Source: Robiginitomaculum sp.
Lineage (GTDB): Bacteria; Pseudomonadota; Alphaproteobacteria; Caulobacterales; Maricaulaceae
Direction: 5' to 3'
Assembly: GCA_002733805.1 (NCBI GenBank)
Contig: NVXG01000006.1
Location: 31,741 to 95,740 of the forward strand
Length of the DNA stretch: 64,000 bases
The notes below the pieces were generated by a model. That model was not told where the DNA came from, did not search any database, and saw only the letters and a program-made list of their open reading frames with translations. This document shows positions 17,293 through 26,839 of this stretch, in pieces (the stretch's first letter is position 1; each line of letters starts with the position of its first letter). The translations under genes were made by a program, and so were the position numbers.

Positions 17293-19874
17293 ATAACCAA
17301 CTCTTCGGCTGGTTGGCGCATATTATAGCTTGAGCTCATCACGGCCCCATAGGCCCCAGCATCGGCGATCAATAAAATATCACCTTCGCAGGTTGGCGGT
17401 AGGTGCCGATTTACACCGAGCACATCTGCTGACTCGCAAATGGGTCCCACCACATTCACCGGGTGCGGCTCTACCGCCTCATCCAGTCGGGTCAGGTTAA
17501 AAATCTCGTGACGGGCGCTATAAAGTGCCGGGCGCAGCAGCGAGTTCATGCCGGTTTCCACGCCAACATACCGGATTTGTTGTTTAGTTTTGACCTGCGT
17601 GACTCGGGCCAGCAGCACACCGGCTTCGGCCACCAGATAGCGGCCCGGCTCCAACCATAATTCAATATTTTGGCAATGTTTTTTGATTGATAGCAAGCCA
17701 GCATCTAAGGCCTCCATGTCGAGACTTGGCGCGCCGGGGCGTTCTGGAATGCCCAAGCCGCCGCCCAGATTGATTTGGGTCAGTTTCGGAAAATGCTCTT
17801 GCAGTCGGGTCAGGTATGTACCGATTTCTTTCCAATGATCTGGGTCCAGAATTCCGCTACCTGCGTGCGCGTGTAATCCATCAATTATGGCCCCGGCATC
17901 CTCAACCAGTTGGCAAATCTGCGGAATATCCGTTGCCGGTATTCCAAATTTGGCCCGGACACCGGCAGTGTGAACATGGCGGTGATGACCCCGAGAACGT
18001 TCAGGATCAACTCGCAGGTTCAGCTTGGCGTTTTTGAACAATTCCGGCCATTGGGCGATCGGGTGCAAGCTGTCCAGTGTGATCCGAATGTCGGATTTTC
18101 GGGCAAATTCGTATTCGCTTCGACTGGCAAAATTGGGTGTAAACAACAGAAGGTTCCGGTCGATGTCGGGGAAATGCTGCATTATGTGTTCAATCTCACC
18201 GCGAGATACGCATTCTATGCCCATTCCGGCATCCAGCACCCGCTCCAGCACCGCCGGATGACCATTAGCTTTCATCGCGTAAAAACTACGCGAAACCGAT
18301 GTTAAATCGGCAAGGGAAGTCGCTCTTTTATCAATGGTTTCAAGATCATAAACAAATGCAGCTTGTTTGTCTTGCATCAGATCAAGTAGTCGCTGCCGCT
18401 TGTCCTTCCACCAAATTGGTTGGGCGTTTGTTGAGGGGCTAGGTTGATCGCCAGCGTCGCTGGCCGGGCCAAATACCCGGTCATCAATTTCCACTTCGAC
18501 CATAATATCGTGTAGCCGGGCGGCCAGAGTGTGGGCCTGCTCTTCGTCTACCACTACGGTGAAGTTCAGATCATTTGCCGCTTGGCTCAACAATCGAACC
18601 GGGTGTTCACGAAACAATTCTAGGGCCGGAGTCAATTTGTGCAGGATTGTGCGGATTTCGCGACCCACCAGTGAAACAGTGGCGCACCCCTTGATCGCCT
18701 CAACCCGGCAGAACCCTTCTAGGTCGGCGATCAACCGGGTTAGGTTTTCTGTTTCCAGTTCCTGTTGGGCATCGAGTGATACGGTAACGCTGGTTTCTGA
18801 GGTTGAAACCAGATCAATCGACAAATCATTGTCGGCAAAAGCAGTGAACGCTGTGGCCAAAAAGCCGGGGACCTTCCACATGGCCGACGAAGTCATAGAG
18901 ACCAAGGTTATGCCAGAGCGAACTGCAATGGCCTTGACCCGTGGTGAGGTATCCAGCGGATTTGCTGAGATCAAAGTGCCACCCAAATGAGGCATTGCAG
19001 TGGATTTAATCAGGACAGGAACGCCGGCCCGGCGCACCGGTGGAATGGCTTGCGGGTGGATGACTTTTGCGCCCATGCTGGCAATTTCCTGTGCTTCGTC
19101 ATAGCTCAGGTCTTTGAGTAGGCGGGCCGACGGAATGCGCCTTGGGTCGGCGCTGTACATGCCCGGCACATCTGTCCAAATTTCAAGGAATTCGGCTTGT
19201 AATTTTGCTGCGAACAGCGCGGCGGAAGTGTCAGAGCCGCCACGTCCCAACAGGACGGTTTCGGCTGCTTCATTGCCCGCAATAAAGCCTTGAGTCAGTA
19301 CAATTGGCGTATCAATATCTCGCAGTTTTTGTTGAAAGCCCGCATCTGGCCTGTCATCGCACAAGGCCTCGCTGTATTGGTACGCTTCGCTTTCGCGGGT
19401 TGTTTTTGAGGCGAACAAATGTTGACGTGCATCTATCCAGGTGCAGGGCAAGCCAGATTGCTGCAAACGTGCCGCACCCATCCGGGTTGCCATAAGCTCG
19501 CCCAGACACATCACTTTCGCCCGCACCCGGGCGCTGGCTTCACCCGTTAACGTAATGCCAGACAGCAATTGCTCCAAGGTATGAATATCGGGTTTCAGCA
19601 GGGATTCGTATTCGATAGCCAGAGCTTCACCCAATTGTTGGTGAATTGCCCAGATGCGCTGGGTGGTTGTTTCATGTTGGCCAGAAATTGCGTCCTGAAT
19701 GGCGCGTGTTAGTAAATCGGAGATCAAAGCCAGCGCTGAGTGAACAATGACAATCCGCTTGCCGCCTTTGCGGTGCTTACTGACAATTTGCTCAATCGAG
19801 TTCCAGTTCTTGGCTGTTGCAACGCTCGTGCCGCCAAATTTTAGGACTACCCAGGGTGCGTGAAGTTCGGTCAT
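17289..19874 (-). CDS. Bifunctional aspartate kinase / diaminopimelate decarboxylase fusion
   Basis: The protein of about 861 aa joins the first and last enzymes of lysine synthesis. Residues 1-290 form an aspartate kinase (VVLKFGGTSVATAKNW, VLGRGGSDTSAALFAA, WTDVPGMYSADPR), followed by ACT-type regulatory segments (SGITLVSMTSS, LVGREIR) to about 470. From about 490 there is a PLP-dependent decarboxylase with the Schiff-base lysine in FYAMKANGH, the HAHAGSGI loop, NLGGGLGIP, EPGRYLVAEAG, CESADVL and DAGAYGAVMSSSYN. ATG 19874 is preferred to the track's TTG. Such lysC-lysA fusions are known, for example in Xanthomonas, but are uncommon. Fusion would couple pathway entry and exit; feedback binding by lysine is likely but not shown. 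Confidence 0.9.
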   Translation of the reverse strand: MTELHAPWVVLKFGGTSVATAKNWNSIEQIVSKHRKGGKRIVIVHSALALISDLLTRAIQDAISGQHETTTQRIWAIHQQLGEALAIEYESLLKPDIHTLEQLLSGITLTGEASARVRAKVMCLGELMATRMGAARLQQSGLPCTWIDARQHLFASKTTRESEAYQYSEALCDDRPDAGFQQKLRDIDTPIVLTQGFIAGNEAAETVLLGRGGSDTSAALFAAKLQAEFLEIWTDVPGMYSADPRRIPSARLLKDLSYDEAQEIASMGAKVIHPQAIPPVRRAGVPVLIKSTAMPHLGGTLISANPLDTSPRVKAIAVRSGITLVSMTSSAMWKVPGFLATAFTAFADNDLSIDLVSTSETSVTVSLDAQQELETENLTRLIADLEGFCRVEAIKGCATVSLVGREIRTILHKLTPALELFREHPVRLLSQAANDLNFTVVVDEEQAHTLAARLHDIMVEVEIDDRVFGPASDAGDQPSPSTNAQPIWWKDKRQRLLDLMQDKQAAFVYDLETIDKRATSLADLTSVSRSFYAMKANGHPAVLERVLDAGMGIECVSRGEIEHIMQHFPDIDRNLLLFTPNFASRSEYEFARKSDIRITLDSLHPIAQWPELFKNAKLNLRVDPERSRGHHRHVHTAGVRAKFGIPATDIPQICQLVEDAGAIIDGLHAHAGSGILDPDHWKEIGTYLTRLQEHFPKLTQINLGGGLGIPERPGAPSLDMEALDAGLLSIKKHCQNIELWLEPGRYLVAEAGVLLARVTQVKTKQQIRYVGVETGMNSLLRPALYSARHEIFNLTRLDEAVEPHPVNVVGPICESADVLGVNRHLPPTCEGDILLIADAGAYGAVMSSSYNMRQPAEELVI

Positions 19875-20234
19875 TGTAAATCGCAATTTTGTGTTTCAAG
19901 TATTGTTCGACTGGTGTTGATGATTGGATCACAAGAAGGTCGAAGATCGCTATTATGGATTGCTGAGATCAACTGGCAACCAATTATGTCGTGTATGCGC
20001 CATTTCCATGAACTCGGGTTGCAAACTACCAATATCAAGCAGAATAGCTACACCCACCAAACTGTTGGTTTGAGCAGAGCGATTTTATGACAAATTTATG
20101 ACACAAAGCATAGCCAAATACCGGCTGTTCCCTTGCACGAAAATCAAAGCCACGTATACCTGCTGTGATTCCAATTTTGCTTTGTTTCGGCAGGCATGAA
20201 TCATTTCTACAATCTTGCTTGGGGAACTGTGAGC
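19875..20234. other. 360-bp intergenic region between lysine fusion gene and phosphate transporter
   Basis: This is the divergent upstream region of both genes. A 76-aa ORF in the track (19860-20090) has no coding character and no homology I recognise, so I read the stretch as non-coding. The only clear signal is the tandem TTATGACA site at 20085-20106. No terminator or RNA gene is seen. Confidence 0.6.
20085..20106 (-). promoter_or_regulatory. Pho-box-like tandem repeat upstream of pit
   Basis: Two adjacent 11-bp units, TTATGACAAAT and TTATGACACAA, read on the minus strand as TTGTGTCATAAATTTGTCAT followed by AA. That matches the PhoB box plan of two (C/T)TGTCAT repeats spaced 11 bp. It lies about 130 bp before the phosphate transporter ATG. 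In Sinorhizobium meliloti PhoB represses a pit operon, so repression under phosphate starvation is the natural model; this is inference. Confidence 0.55.
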
Positions 20235-21803
20235 ATGGAATTCAAGAATTTTCGAGAAATTGAAAAAGCCACGTCTGTTCATCGGGGCGAATTGTTCCGA
20301 CTGGGTATGGCATTGTTGTTTATTGTCGGAATTATGCTGTATGCCAGCCAGCGGCTGGCTTCGGGCCCGCAAGGGATGTTGTTGATCATTGCGGCAATGA
20401 TCGGCGGCTATATGGCGATGAATATCGGAGCCAATGATGTGGCCAATAATGTTGGTCCAGCCGTTGGTTCACATGCCATGACGATGACCGGTGCAATTAT
20501 CATTGCGATTATTTTTGAGGCCGGTGGTGCGTTGATTGCTGGCGGAGACGTGGTCAGCACCATTAAAAAAGGGGTGATCGACCCCGCCATGATTGCCGAT
20601 AGCGACACCTTTATTTGGCTGATGATGGCCGCTTTGCTGGCCGCTGCGATCTGGTTGAACATTGCCACCATAGCCGGGGCGCCCGTTTCAACCACGCATT
20701 CCATCGTCGGTGGTGTATTGGGGGCCGGGATCGCAGCGGGCGGGTGGTCAATCGCCAACTGGCCGACCATGAGTAAAATAGCTGCGAGTTGGGTGATTTC
20801 CCCGGTCATGGGCGGGCTGATCGCCGCCGGGTTTTTGTATTTGATCAAACGGACAATTGTCTATCGAACCGATATGGTTGAAGCGGCCAAACGGGTTGTG
20901 CCTTATCTGGTAGCCGTAATGGCTTGGGCCTTCACCAGTTATCTGGTCTTGAAGGGTTTGAAAAAATTATGGAAATTCAGTTTTTTGGAAGCCTCTGGCA
21001 TTGGCCTGTTGGTTGCAATATTGGTATTTTTTGCAGTCAGATCCGTTATTGCTGCGACCGCTGACAAGCTTGAAAATACTCGGGCCAGCATCAACACCCT
21101 GTTTGTGGTTCCATTGATTTTTGCCGCCGCTTTGCTCAGTTTTGCTCATGGGGCCAATGATGTGGCCAATGCGGTTGGACCCTTGGCGGCCATCCATGAT
21201 GCGGTGTTGCATGGTGGTGTCGCCACCAAGGCCGCGATTCCGATGTGGGTGATGATGGTTGGGGCGATCGGTATTGCGCTGGGGCTAGCATTATATGGTC
21301 CAAAACTGATCCGCACGGTTGGCACTGAAATTACCGAGTTGGACCAGATGCGTGCTTTTTGCATTGCGATGGCTGCGGCGATCACGGTGATCATTGCATC
21401 GCAAATGGGTTTGCCGGTCAGTTCCACCCATATTGCAGTAGGCGGTGTATTTGGCATCGGGTTTCTTCGGGAATATTTGGAAGCCAATTGGGAGCGCACG
21501 CTGGACGAGATCAGGGATCATCACGATGGCGAAGATTCGGACGCGGTAGATGAATTTCTGGATCGTTATGAAGCGGCCAGCATGCATGAAAAAAATATCA
21601 TGTTGCAAGCCTTAAAAGCTCGAAGTGCCAGCGCCAATTTATACAAAAAAGAACGCAAAAAATTGCGGCGTTATTATCGTAAGGAATTGGTGAAGCGCTC
21701 CATATTGCTTAAGATTGCAGCAGCATGGCTAATTACCGTACCGGTAGCCGGGGTGATGGCTGCCCTGATCTATTTCATGATCCGGGGTATGTTGGTCGCG
21801 TAA
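20235..21803 (+). CDS. pit: PiT-family inorganic phosphate transporter
   Basis: This inner-membrane H+- or Na+-coupled phosphate permease has about 522 aa. It shows the two inverted family signatures, GANDVANNVGPAVGS in the N-terminal half and GANDVANAVGPLAAI in the C-terminal half, each followed by the partner motifs APVSTTHSIVGGVLG and LPVSSTHIAVGGVFG. About ten to eleven transmembrane segments are visible, with a charged cytoplasmic stretch (REYLEANWER to RYYRKELVKR) before the last helix. The ATG at 20235 is preferred over the track start because GGGGA is upstream and the longer version adds no family sequence. It appears to be a single-gene unit behind a Pho-box-like site. Confidence 0.92.
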   Translation: MEFKNFREIEKATSVHRGELFRLGMALLFIVGIMLYASQRLASGPQGMLLIIAAMIGGYMAMNIGANDVANNVGPAVGSHAMTMTGAIIIAIIFEAGGALIAGGDVVSTIKKGVIDPAMIADSDTFIWLMMAALLAAAIWLNIATIAGAPVSTTHSIVGGVLGAGIAAGGWSIANWPTMSKIAASWVISPVMGGLIAAGFLYLIKRTIVYRTDMVEAAKRVVPYLVAVMAWAFTSYLVLKGLKKLWKFSFLEASGIGLLVAILVFFAVRSVIAATADKLENTRASINTLFVVPLIFAAALLSFAHGANDVANAVGPLAAIHDAVLHGGVATKAAIPMWVMMVGAIGIALGLALYGPKLIRTVGTEITELDQMRAFCIAMAAAITVIIASQMGLPVSSTHIAVGGVFGIGFLREYLEANWERTLDEIRDHHDGEDSDAVDEFLDRYEAASMHEKNIMLQALKARSASANLYKKERKKLRRYYRKELVKRSILLKIAAAWLITVPVAGVMAALIYFMIRGMLVA

Positions 21804-21920
21804 GGCCTTTCTTTGGCTTTGTTTGTAGTGAATATGAAAAGTTGAATTATCTGAAAAACCCAGTTGCATAGCATTGCGCCTTGCGGCAAATTGCGCTCGA
21901 ATTTTTGTGGAGCCTGTTTT

Positions 21921-24752
21921 ATGAGTATTGTGCGTTTGGCTTGGGTTTTGCCCGGCTTGTCCCTGTTGTTATTTGCCTGTGAAATATCAGGTAACGATTC
22001 TAAAATATGGGCTCATGAGAACAACCGGCTTCCCGTTGTGCAAGGCGTTCGATACGGGCAATTGGCCAATGGAATGCGCTATGCCATTGCACAGAACAAA
22101 ACCCCACAAAACGAAGCCATTATTCGCTTTCAGATTAATGTAGGTTCGATCCATGAATTGGACGGCGAACAGGGGCTGGTGCATTTTATCGAGCATATGG
22201 CATTTCAAGGTTCGGAAAACCTGCCTCAAGCTAAATTCGCGCAGGTGTTGGCGACGCAAAATCTTGATTTCAAAACTGATTTTAATGGCCAAACCGATAC
22301 CGAACGTACCATGTACCGCTTGGCTTTGCCTGACGCGCAGCCTGAACAACTGGATTCAGGCCTGTTCCTCATGCGTGAAATTGCTGATAAATTGACCTTT
22401 GAGCCGAGCTTGCTGGAGCAGGAACGCGCCAAGGTCATTAGTGAAAATACAAACCGCCAAGGCCCAGACTGGCAATCGATGCGGGCTAATACCCGTTTTG
22501 CCTTTCCACATTTGCGTTCAACGATCCGCCAACCGATCGGCGATGTCCAAGTGTTGGGTGCCGCCAGCAGAGAAGATATTATCAATTTATACGAGCGGTA
22601 TTATCGGCCGGAGCGATCCATTCTGATTGTTGTTGGTGATTTTGATCTGGATGAAATGGAAAGCCGTATTCAGGTTAAGTTCAACGATTGGCAAAAATCT
22701 GAAACAGAAGTTCCTGAACCGGATCGGGGTCGGGTCGAATTGCGGGAATTGGAAGCAGAGGTATTTACCCACGAAACATTTGAAACCAAATTTTCCATCT
22801 TGAAATTGGTCAAACCTAAAATTGTGCAAGACAGTGATAAAGCGCGCCGCGCGGTTATGGTGAGCGTGATTGCCAATAATATTCTGAACCTACGACTGGA
22901 CCAGATCGCGCAAAGTATCGGCGCGCCGTTTACTTCTGCCCAAGTCTATGGGGTGAACCAAAGTACCAATCCCACCGCATTGGTTGCCGGTGGCAGCATG
23001 ATTATTTCAGCTCCGGCAGAAACATGGCGCCAGGGTTTGGCCATGGCGGCACTGGAACTGCGCTATGTGTTGGAGTTTGGGTTCAGCCAAACTGAGCTTG
23101 ATGCTGCCATTGCCAATTTTCGAACAGGCATGCAAAAAATGGCTGAAGAGGCTGTGGACCAACATTCAGTAATTATTGCAGATGAAATTTTGCGCGCCTA
23201 TGCCGGGCATCTGGTTTACACGTCGGCTCAAAATGAGTTGGACAGGTTTAACAGTTTAGCGACAGACCTTAATCGGGAAACTGTTTTGGAGGAGTTGCGC
23301 TCTTATTGGGCAGATGGCGATCCACTGATCTTTATGTCCACCAACACAAATGCCACAGCCGAGCGGGTAAAACAAACATGGTTGCAGGCCAAGCAGGTTG
23401 AACTGACTGCGCCAGTCGAGCCAGTAAAGTTAGAATTTGCTTACACGAATTTTGGCAAAGCAGGCCGAGTTGTCTGGCAGGATCATGTGGTAGATTTTGA
23501 TATTCACCGGTTCCGTTTGGCCAACAATGTAATGTTGAATTACAAGCACAGTGCGTTTGATCCGGGCAGGGTGCAGGTCAATGTCTCATTGGGGGCGGGT
23601 CGGTCTTCACAGCCGAAAAATGCACCCGGTTTGAATGGGTTGGCCCAATACGCCCTGATGGCGGGTGGCTTAAAAAAGCATGATATTGGCGAGATTAGAC
23701 AAATCTTGTCCGGACGTACGGTCGGCGTTTCAGCCAAAATGAATGATCAAAATCTGAACCTGTATGGCGTAACGGATGTGGATGATTTTGAACTTCAGAT
23801 GCAGTTGAGCGCAGCGTATGTAACAGACGCAGCTTGGCGTGAACAACCAACTGCCAATTTTTTCAAATCCGTGGACGATATGTATGCGGGTAAAGACACG
23901 AATGCCAGAGTTGTCAGCGACTGGAATATACCCAAGCTGGTTCGATCAAACGATAATCGGTTTGGTTGGCCAGAGCGTGACCAAATGTTTTCCCTGAAGG
24001 TTGCGGATGCACAAAGCTGGATAGGCGAAATACTGGATCATGCTTCGATCGAAATTTCGATTGTTGGTGATATTGATCAAGATCAGGCTGTGCAGATTGT
24101 TGCAAAAACTTTTGGAGCATTGGCGAAGCGGGAGCCTCTGCCGCGCGCTTCTGATGGTGGTCGAGCGATTGTTTTTGCTACGGGCGAAAACCCGACAACC
24201 TTGTTTTATACCGGAGATGGCTCGCTGGCCCGGGTACGCATGCACTGGTCATTGCCGGGGGCTTCGGAAGCGGGAATTTCCGCGTTGACTCGCATGGCAG
24301 ACTCCATTTTGGAGAGTAAAATTGCAGCGCGTGCCAAAGCCGCTGGTGACAAGCCCTATCCGATATTTGCATTTTGGGAATTGTCCGAAGCTTTTACCGA
24401 TTTTGGATATATCGGTTTAAACATAGATGTTGAGCCGTCAAAAATCCCTGAAATGATCAAAATTGCTGACGAAGTGATCGCGCAGATGGCTCGGGGGGAA
24501 ATCTCTGACGAAGAGGTGGAAGCGGCAAAACTGCCGATCTTAACCCGCAATGAGGACGATATTGACGACAATATTTTCTGGTGGAAGTTGGCAAGCTACG
24601 CACAAACCAATCCGCAGGAAATGCAAAATATGCGAACTAGGCAGGCTGATTTGCGAGCCATCACCAAAACTAATTTGCAGGAATATGCCGCCAAGTATAT
24701 GGGTAAAGGCAAGGATTACAGGGTTCTAATTTTACCCGCTGAAACCAAGTAA
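21921..24752 (+). CDS. M16-family zinc metallopeptidase, predicted lipoprotein
   Basis: The insulinase-type peptidase has about 943 aa. The start MSIVRLAWVLPG has TGGAGC upstream and gives a lipoprotein-like signal peptide ending LLFAC. The N-terminal M16 domain has the inverted zinc motif HFIEH within LVHFIEHMAFQGSENLP, with a downstream Glu in LLEQERAKVISENTN, so it looks catalytically competent. Two further M16 domains (about 280-480 and 500-930) lack the motif, as usual for the regulatory half. It would act in the periplasm on peptides or misfolded proteins. The next gene begins 24 bp downstream on the same strand, suggesting a two-gene unit. Confidence 0.88.
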   Translation: MSIVRLAWVLPGLSLLLFACEISGNDSKIWAHENNRLPVVQGVRYGQLANGMRYAIAQNKTPQNEAIIRFQINVGSIHELDGEQGLVHFIEHMAFQGSENLPQAKFAQVLATQNLDFKTDFNGQTDTERTMYRLALPDAQPEQLDSGLFLMREIADKLTFEPSLLEQERAKVISENTNRQGPDWQSMRANTRFAFPHLRSTIRQPIGDVQVLGAASREDIINLYERYYRPERSILIVVGDFDLDEMESRIQVKFNDWQKSETEVPEPDRGRVELRELEAEVFTHETFETKFSILKLVKPKIVQDSDKARRAVMVSVIANNILNLRLDQIAQSIGAPFTSAQVYGVNQSTNPTALVAGGSMIISAPAETWRQGLAMAALELRYVLEFGFSQTELDAAIANFRTGMQKMAEEAVDQHSVIIADEILRAYAGHLVYTSAQNELDRFNSLATDLNRETVLEELRSYWADGDPLIFMSTNTNATAERVKQTWLQAKQVELTAPVEPVKLEFAYTNFGKAGRVVWQDHVVDFDIHRFRLANNVMLNYKHSAFDPGRVQVNVSLGAGRSSQPKNAPGLNGLAQYALMAGGLKKHDIGEIRQILSGRTVGVSAKMNDQNLNLYGVTDVDDFELQMQLSAAYVTDAAWREQPTANFFKSVDDMYAGKDTNARVVSDWNIPKLVRSNDNRFGWPERDQMFSLKVADAQSWIGEILDHASIEISIVGDIDQDQAVQIVAKTFGALAKREPLPRASDGGRAIVFATGENPTTLFYTGDGSLARVRMHWSLPGASEAGISALTRMADSILESKIAARAKAAGDKPYPIFAFWELSEAFTDFGYIGLNIDVEPSKIPEMIKIADEVIAQMARGEISDEEVEAAKLPILTRNEDDIDDNIFWWKLASYAQTNPQEMQNMRTRQADLRAITKTNLQEYAAKYMGKGKDYRVLILPAETK

Positions 24753-24776
24753 TTCCATACGAAGAGGATCGGCCAC

Positions 24777-25703
24777 ATGAAGCGCTTGGGACTGTTGATT
24801 GCAAGCTTGCTCGTTTTTGGCCTTGTTTCATATGGATTTTGGGTTCGACCACAACCTTCCGCAACTCCGATCGGCATACAATCATCTGTTATGCGGCCCG
24901 ACGGCGCGCAGATAGGCTATTACAGCTCCGGCATTGGCCCGCGGGTGCTGTTGCTGGCCAGTTTGGGCCGTTCGGTTGCTGATTTCAATCAACTGGCTGT
25001 AGCTTTGAACGAAGCTGGATACCGCACCATTGCCGTCGAGTCCCGGTTGGTGGGTATCTCGACCCAAGGGGACGATGACACACAGACTGACCTGTTTACA
25101 CTGGCCGATGATGCGGTGACTGCGATGATCGCAGATGGTGCAAGTGGGGACGATTTGGCTTTTGCCATTGGGCATGCATTTGGCAATCGGGTGGCACGGG
25201 CTGTCGCGACCCGATACCCGGATAATGTTGGCGGGCTAGTGTTGATTGCGGCGGGCGGCGCGCAAAAACTACAAGCTGGGCAACGAGTGGTCGAAGCCTT
25301 GCAAAATAGCTTCAAATGGGTTTTGCCACCACAGAAGCGTTTGACAGAGATCAAATATGCCTTTTTTGCCGATGAAAATACTGTGCCGCCTTCCTGGGTG
25401 AACGGGTGGCATGCCTCTGCCGCTAACATGCAAGTGGCGGCAGTACAGCGCACTTCTTTGGCTGACTGGGAGGCGGCTGGGGGTCGCGCGCCCATGCTGG
25501 TCTTACAAGGCACACAGGATCGTATCGCGCCAGCCAAGACCACGTCTGACGTACTGAAAGCCTCTTATCCAGAACGGGTGCAAGTGGTATCGATTGGCCC
25601 GGCTGGACATGCATTGCTGCCTGAGCAACCGGATCAGATTGCTGCAAATATTATTGAATTTCTGGATGCCCAAACTGCTGGAATAGAGGGCGGTGACGGT
25701 TGA
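24777..25703 (+). CDS. Membrane-anchored or secreted alpha/beta hydrolase with Ala at the nucleophile position
   Basis: The 308-aa protein has an N-terminal hydrophobic segment (GLLIASLLVFGLVSYGFW) acting as anchor or signal. An alpha/beta hydrolase body follows with VLLLASLGRSVADFNQ, VESRLVGIS, LVLQGTQDRIAPA (Asp region) and IGPAGHALLPEQP (His region). The nucleophile elbow reads IGHAFGNRVAR, so the usual Ser of GHSxG is Ala. Either it is not a serine hydrolase or it belongs to a subfamily with another function. AGAGGA precedes the ATG, 24 bp after the M16 peptidase. I cannot name a substrate. Confidence 0.78.
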   Translation: MKRLGLLIASLLVFGLVSYGFWVRPQPSATPIGIQSSVMRPDGAQIGYYSSGIGPRVLLLASLGRSVADFNQLAVALNEAGYRTIAVESRLVGISTQGDDDTQTDLFTLADDAVTAMIADGASGDDLAFAIGHAFGNRVARAVATRYPDNVGGLVLIAAGGAQKLQAGQRVVEALQNSFKWVLPPQKRLTEIKYAFFADENTVPPSWVNGWHASAANMQVAAVQRTSLADWEAAGGRAPMLVLQGTQDRIAPAKTTSDVLKASYPERVQVVSIGPAGHALLPEQPDQIAANIIEFLDAQTAGIEGGDG

Positions 25704-25759
25704 AAACAGATGAGTATTCCAGCATTTTACTTTGCTTGCCGCAGCAAGCGTTATATATG

Positions 25760-25773
25760 GTAACGACTGTTAC
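25760..25773. promoter_or_regulatory. 14-bp inverted repeat, candidate MarR operator
   Basis: GTAAC-GACT-GTTAC is a perfect 5-bp inverted repeat 37 bp before the FAH gene start. Its size suits a MarR dimer, and a MarR gene lies two genes downstream in the same direction. A nearby GCTTGC-CGCA-GCAAGC hairpin at 25734-25749 closes the previous gene but has no T-run. Confidence 0.35.
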
Positions 25774-25809
25774 ATTTGAATTTCAACGGATGAAAAATAG
25801 GAAAAGACA

Positions 25810-26820
25810 ATGAAACTGGCTTCCCTAAAACATGGACGAGACGGCCGTCTCGTCGTGGTGTCGAATGATCTTACGCGCTGTACTGATGCTGGTTTGATTG
25901 CGCCAACCTTGCAGGCTGCTTTGGACAATTGGGCCGAGGCCGGACCAAAGCTGGTGGCTCTTTCCCAAAGTCTTGAGGCAGGCGCAGTTCCGGTTGAACG
26001 GTTCCATGAGCGCGAGTGCGCTTCGCCGCTACCACGGGCCTACCAATGGGTCGATGGTTCGGCGTACGTCAACCATGTGGAGTTAGTACGTAAAGCGCGG
26101 GGTGCTGAAATTCCAGCCTCTTTTTGGACCGACCCCTTGATGTACCAAGGCGGATCAGACAGCTTTATAGGTCCCCGCGACGACATTGAAATGCCGCAGG
26201 ACAAGGGCTTTGGCATTGATATGGAAGCCGAGGTCACGGTCATTGTTGATGACGTGCCGATGGGGGCTGATCCGGCGCTGGCCGCCAGTAAAATTCGGTT
26301 GATCATGTTGGTCAATGACGTTTCCCTTCGTGGGTTGATCCCGGCCGAGCTGGCCAAGGGGTTCGGGTTCTTGCAATCAAAGCCTTCGTCGGCGTTTTCA
26401 CCGGTGGCGGTCACCCCGGACGAATTGGGTGACGCTTGGCGGGATGGGAAAGTGCATTTGCCGATCCTAGTGACCTTGAACGGGCAACCATTCGGGCAAG
26501 CCAATGCCGGGGTCGATATGACCTTTGATTTTGGCATTCTGGTCGCCCATGCGGCCAAGACCAGAGCCTTGTGCGCCGGGACGATCATTGGCTCGGGGAC
26601 GGTTTCCAACAAGAAAGGCGATGGCCCGGGCAAACCGATTGCCGAAGGCGGTGATGGGTATTCGTGTATCGCAGAAATCCGGATGATTGAGACGATATAT
26701 GATGGCGCTCCTAAAACGCCTTTCATGAGTTTTGGCGATCAGGTCACTATTGAAATGCGCGATAAGGAAGACGCGTCTATTTTCGGATTGATTGAACAAA
26801 AAATAATTCAGACCCAATGA
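25810..26820 (+). CDS. Fumarylacetoacetate hydrolase (FAH) family protein
   Basis: The 336-aa protein has an FAH-type C-terminal domain: the metal-binding DMEAEVTVIVDDVP, VNDVSLRGLIPAEL, FLQSKPSSAFSPVAVTP, SGTVSNKKGDG and FGDQVTIEM. The length fits the two-domain fumarylacetoacetase-like subgroup found next to MarR or homogentisate genes in alphaproteobacteria, but no homogentisate dioxygenase or HPPD gene is in view. It may therefore hydrolyse another acylpyruvate or beta-diketone. It leads a same-strand trio with a MarR regulator 19 bp downstream and a GntP permease. Confidence 0.85.
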   Translation: MKLASLKHGRDGRLVVVSNDLTRCTDAGLIAPTLQAALDNWAEAGPKLVALSQSLEAGAVPVERFHERECASPLPRAYQWVDGSAYVNHVELVRKARGAEIPASFWTDPLMYQGGSDSFIGPRDDIEMPQDKGFGIDMEAEVTVIVDDVPMGADPALAASKIRLIMLVNDVSLRGLIPAELAKGFGFLQSKPSSAFSPVAVTPDELGDAWRDGKVHLPILVTLNGQPFGQANAGVDMTFDFGILVAHAAKTRALCAGTIIGSGTVSNKKGDGPGKPIAEGGDGYSCIAEIRMIETIYDGAPKTPFMSFGDQVTIEMRDKEDASIFGLIEQKIIQTQ

Positions 26821-26839
26821 ATTGTAAGGGACTATTCCC

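Noticed and set aside
19860-20090. 76-aa plus-strand ORF before the phosphate transporter
   Set aside because: No ribosome site or domain; it overlaps the start of the lysine fusion gene and lies in a promoter region.
25734-25749. GCTTGC-CGCA-GCAAGC hairpin as an intrinsic terminator
   Set aside because: Short stem without a T-run; kept only as a comment under the MarR-like site.
26040-26726. 228-aa minus-strand ORF inside the FAH gene
   Set aside because: Antisense shadow rich in Ser/Pro, no ribosome site, while the plus strand carries clear FAH motifs.
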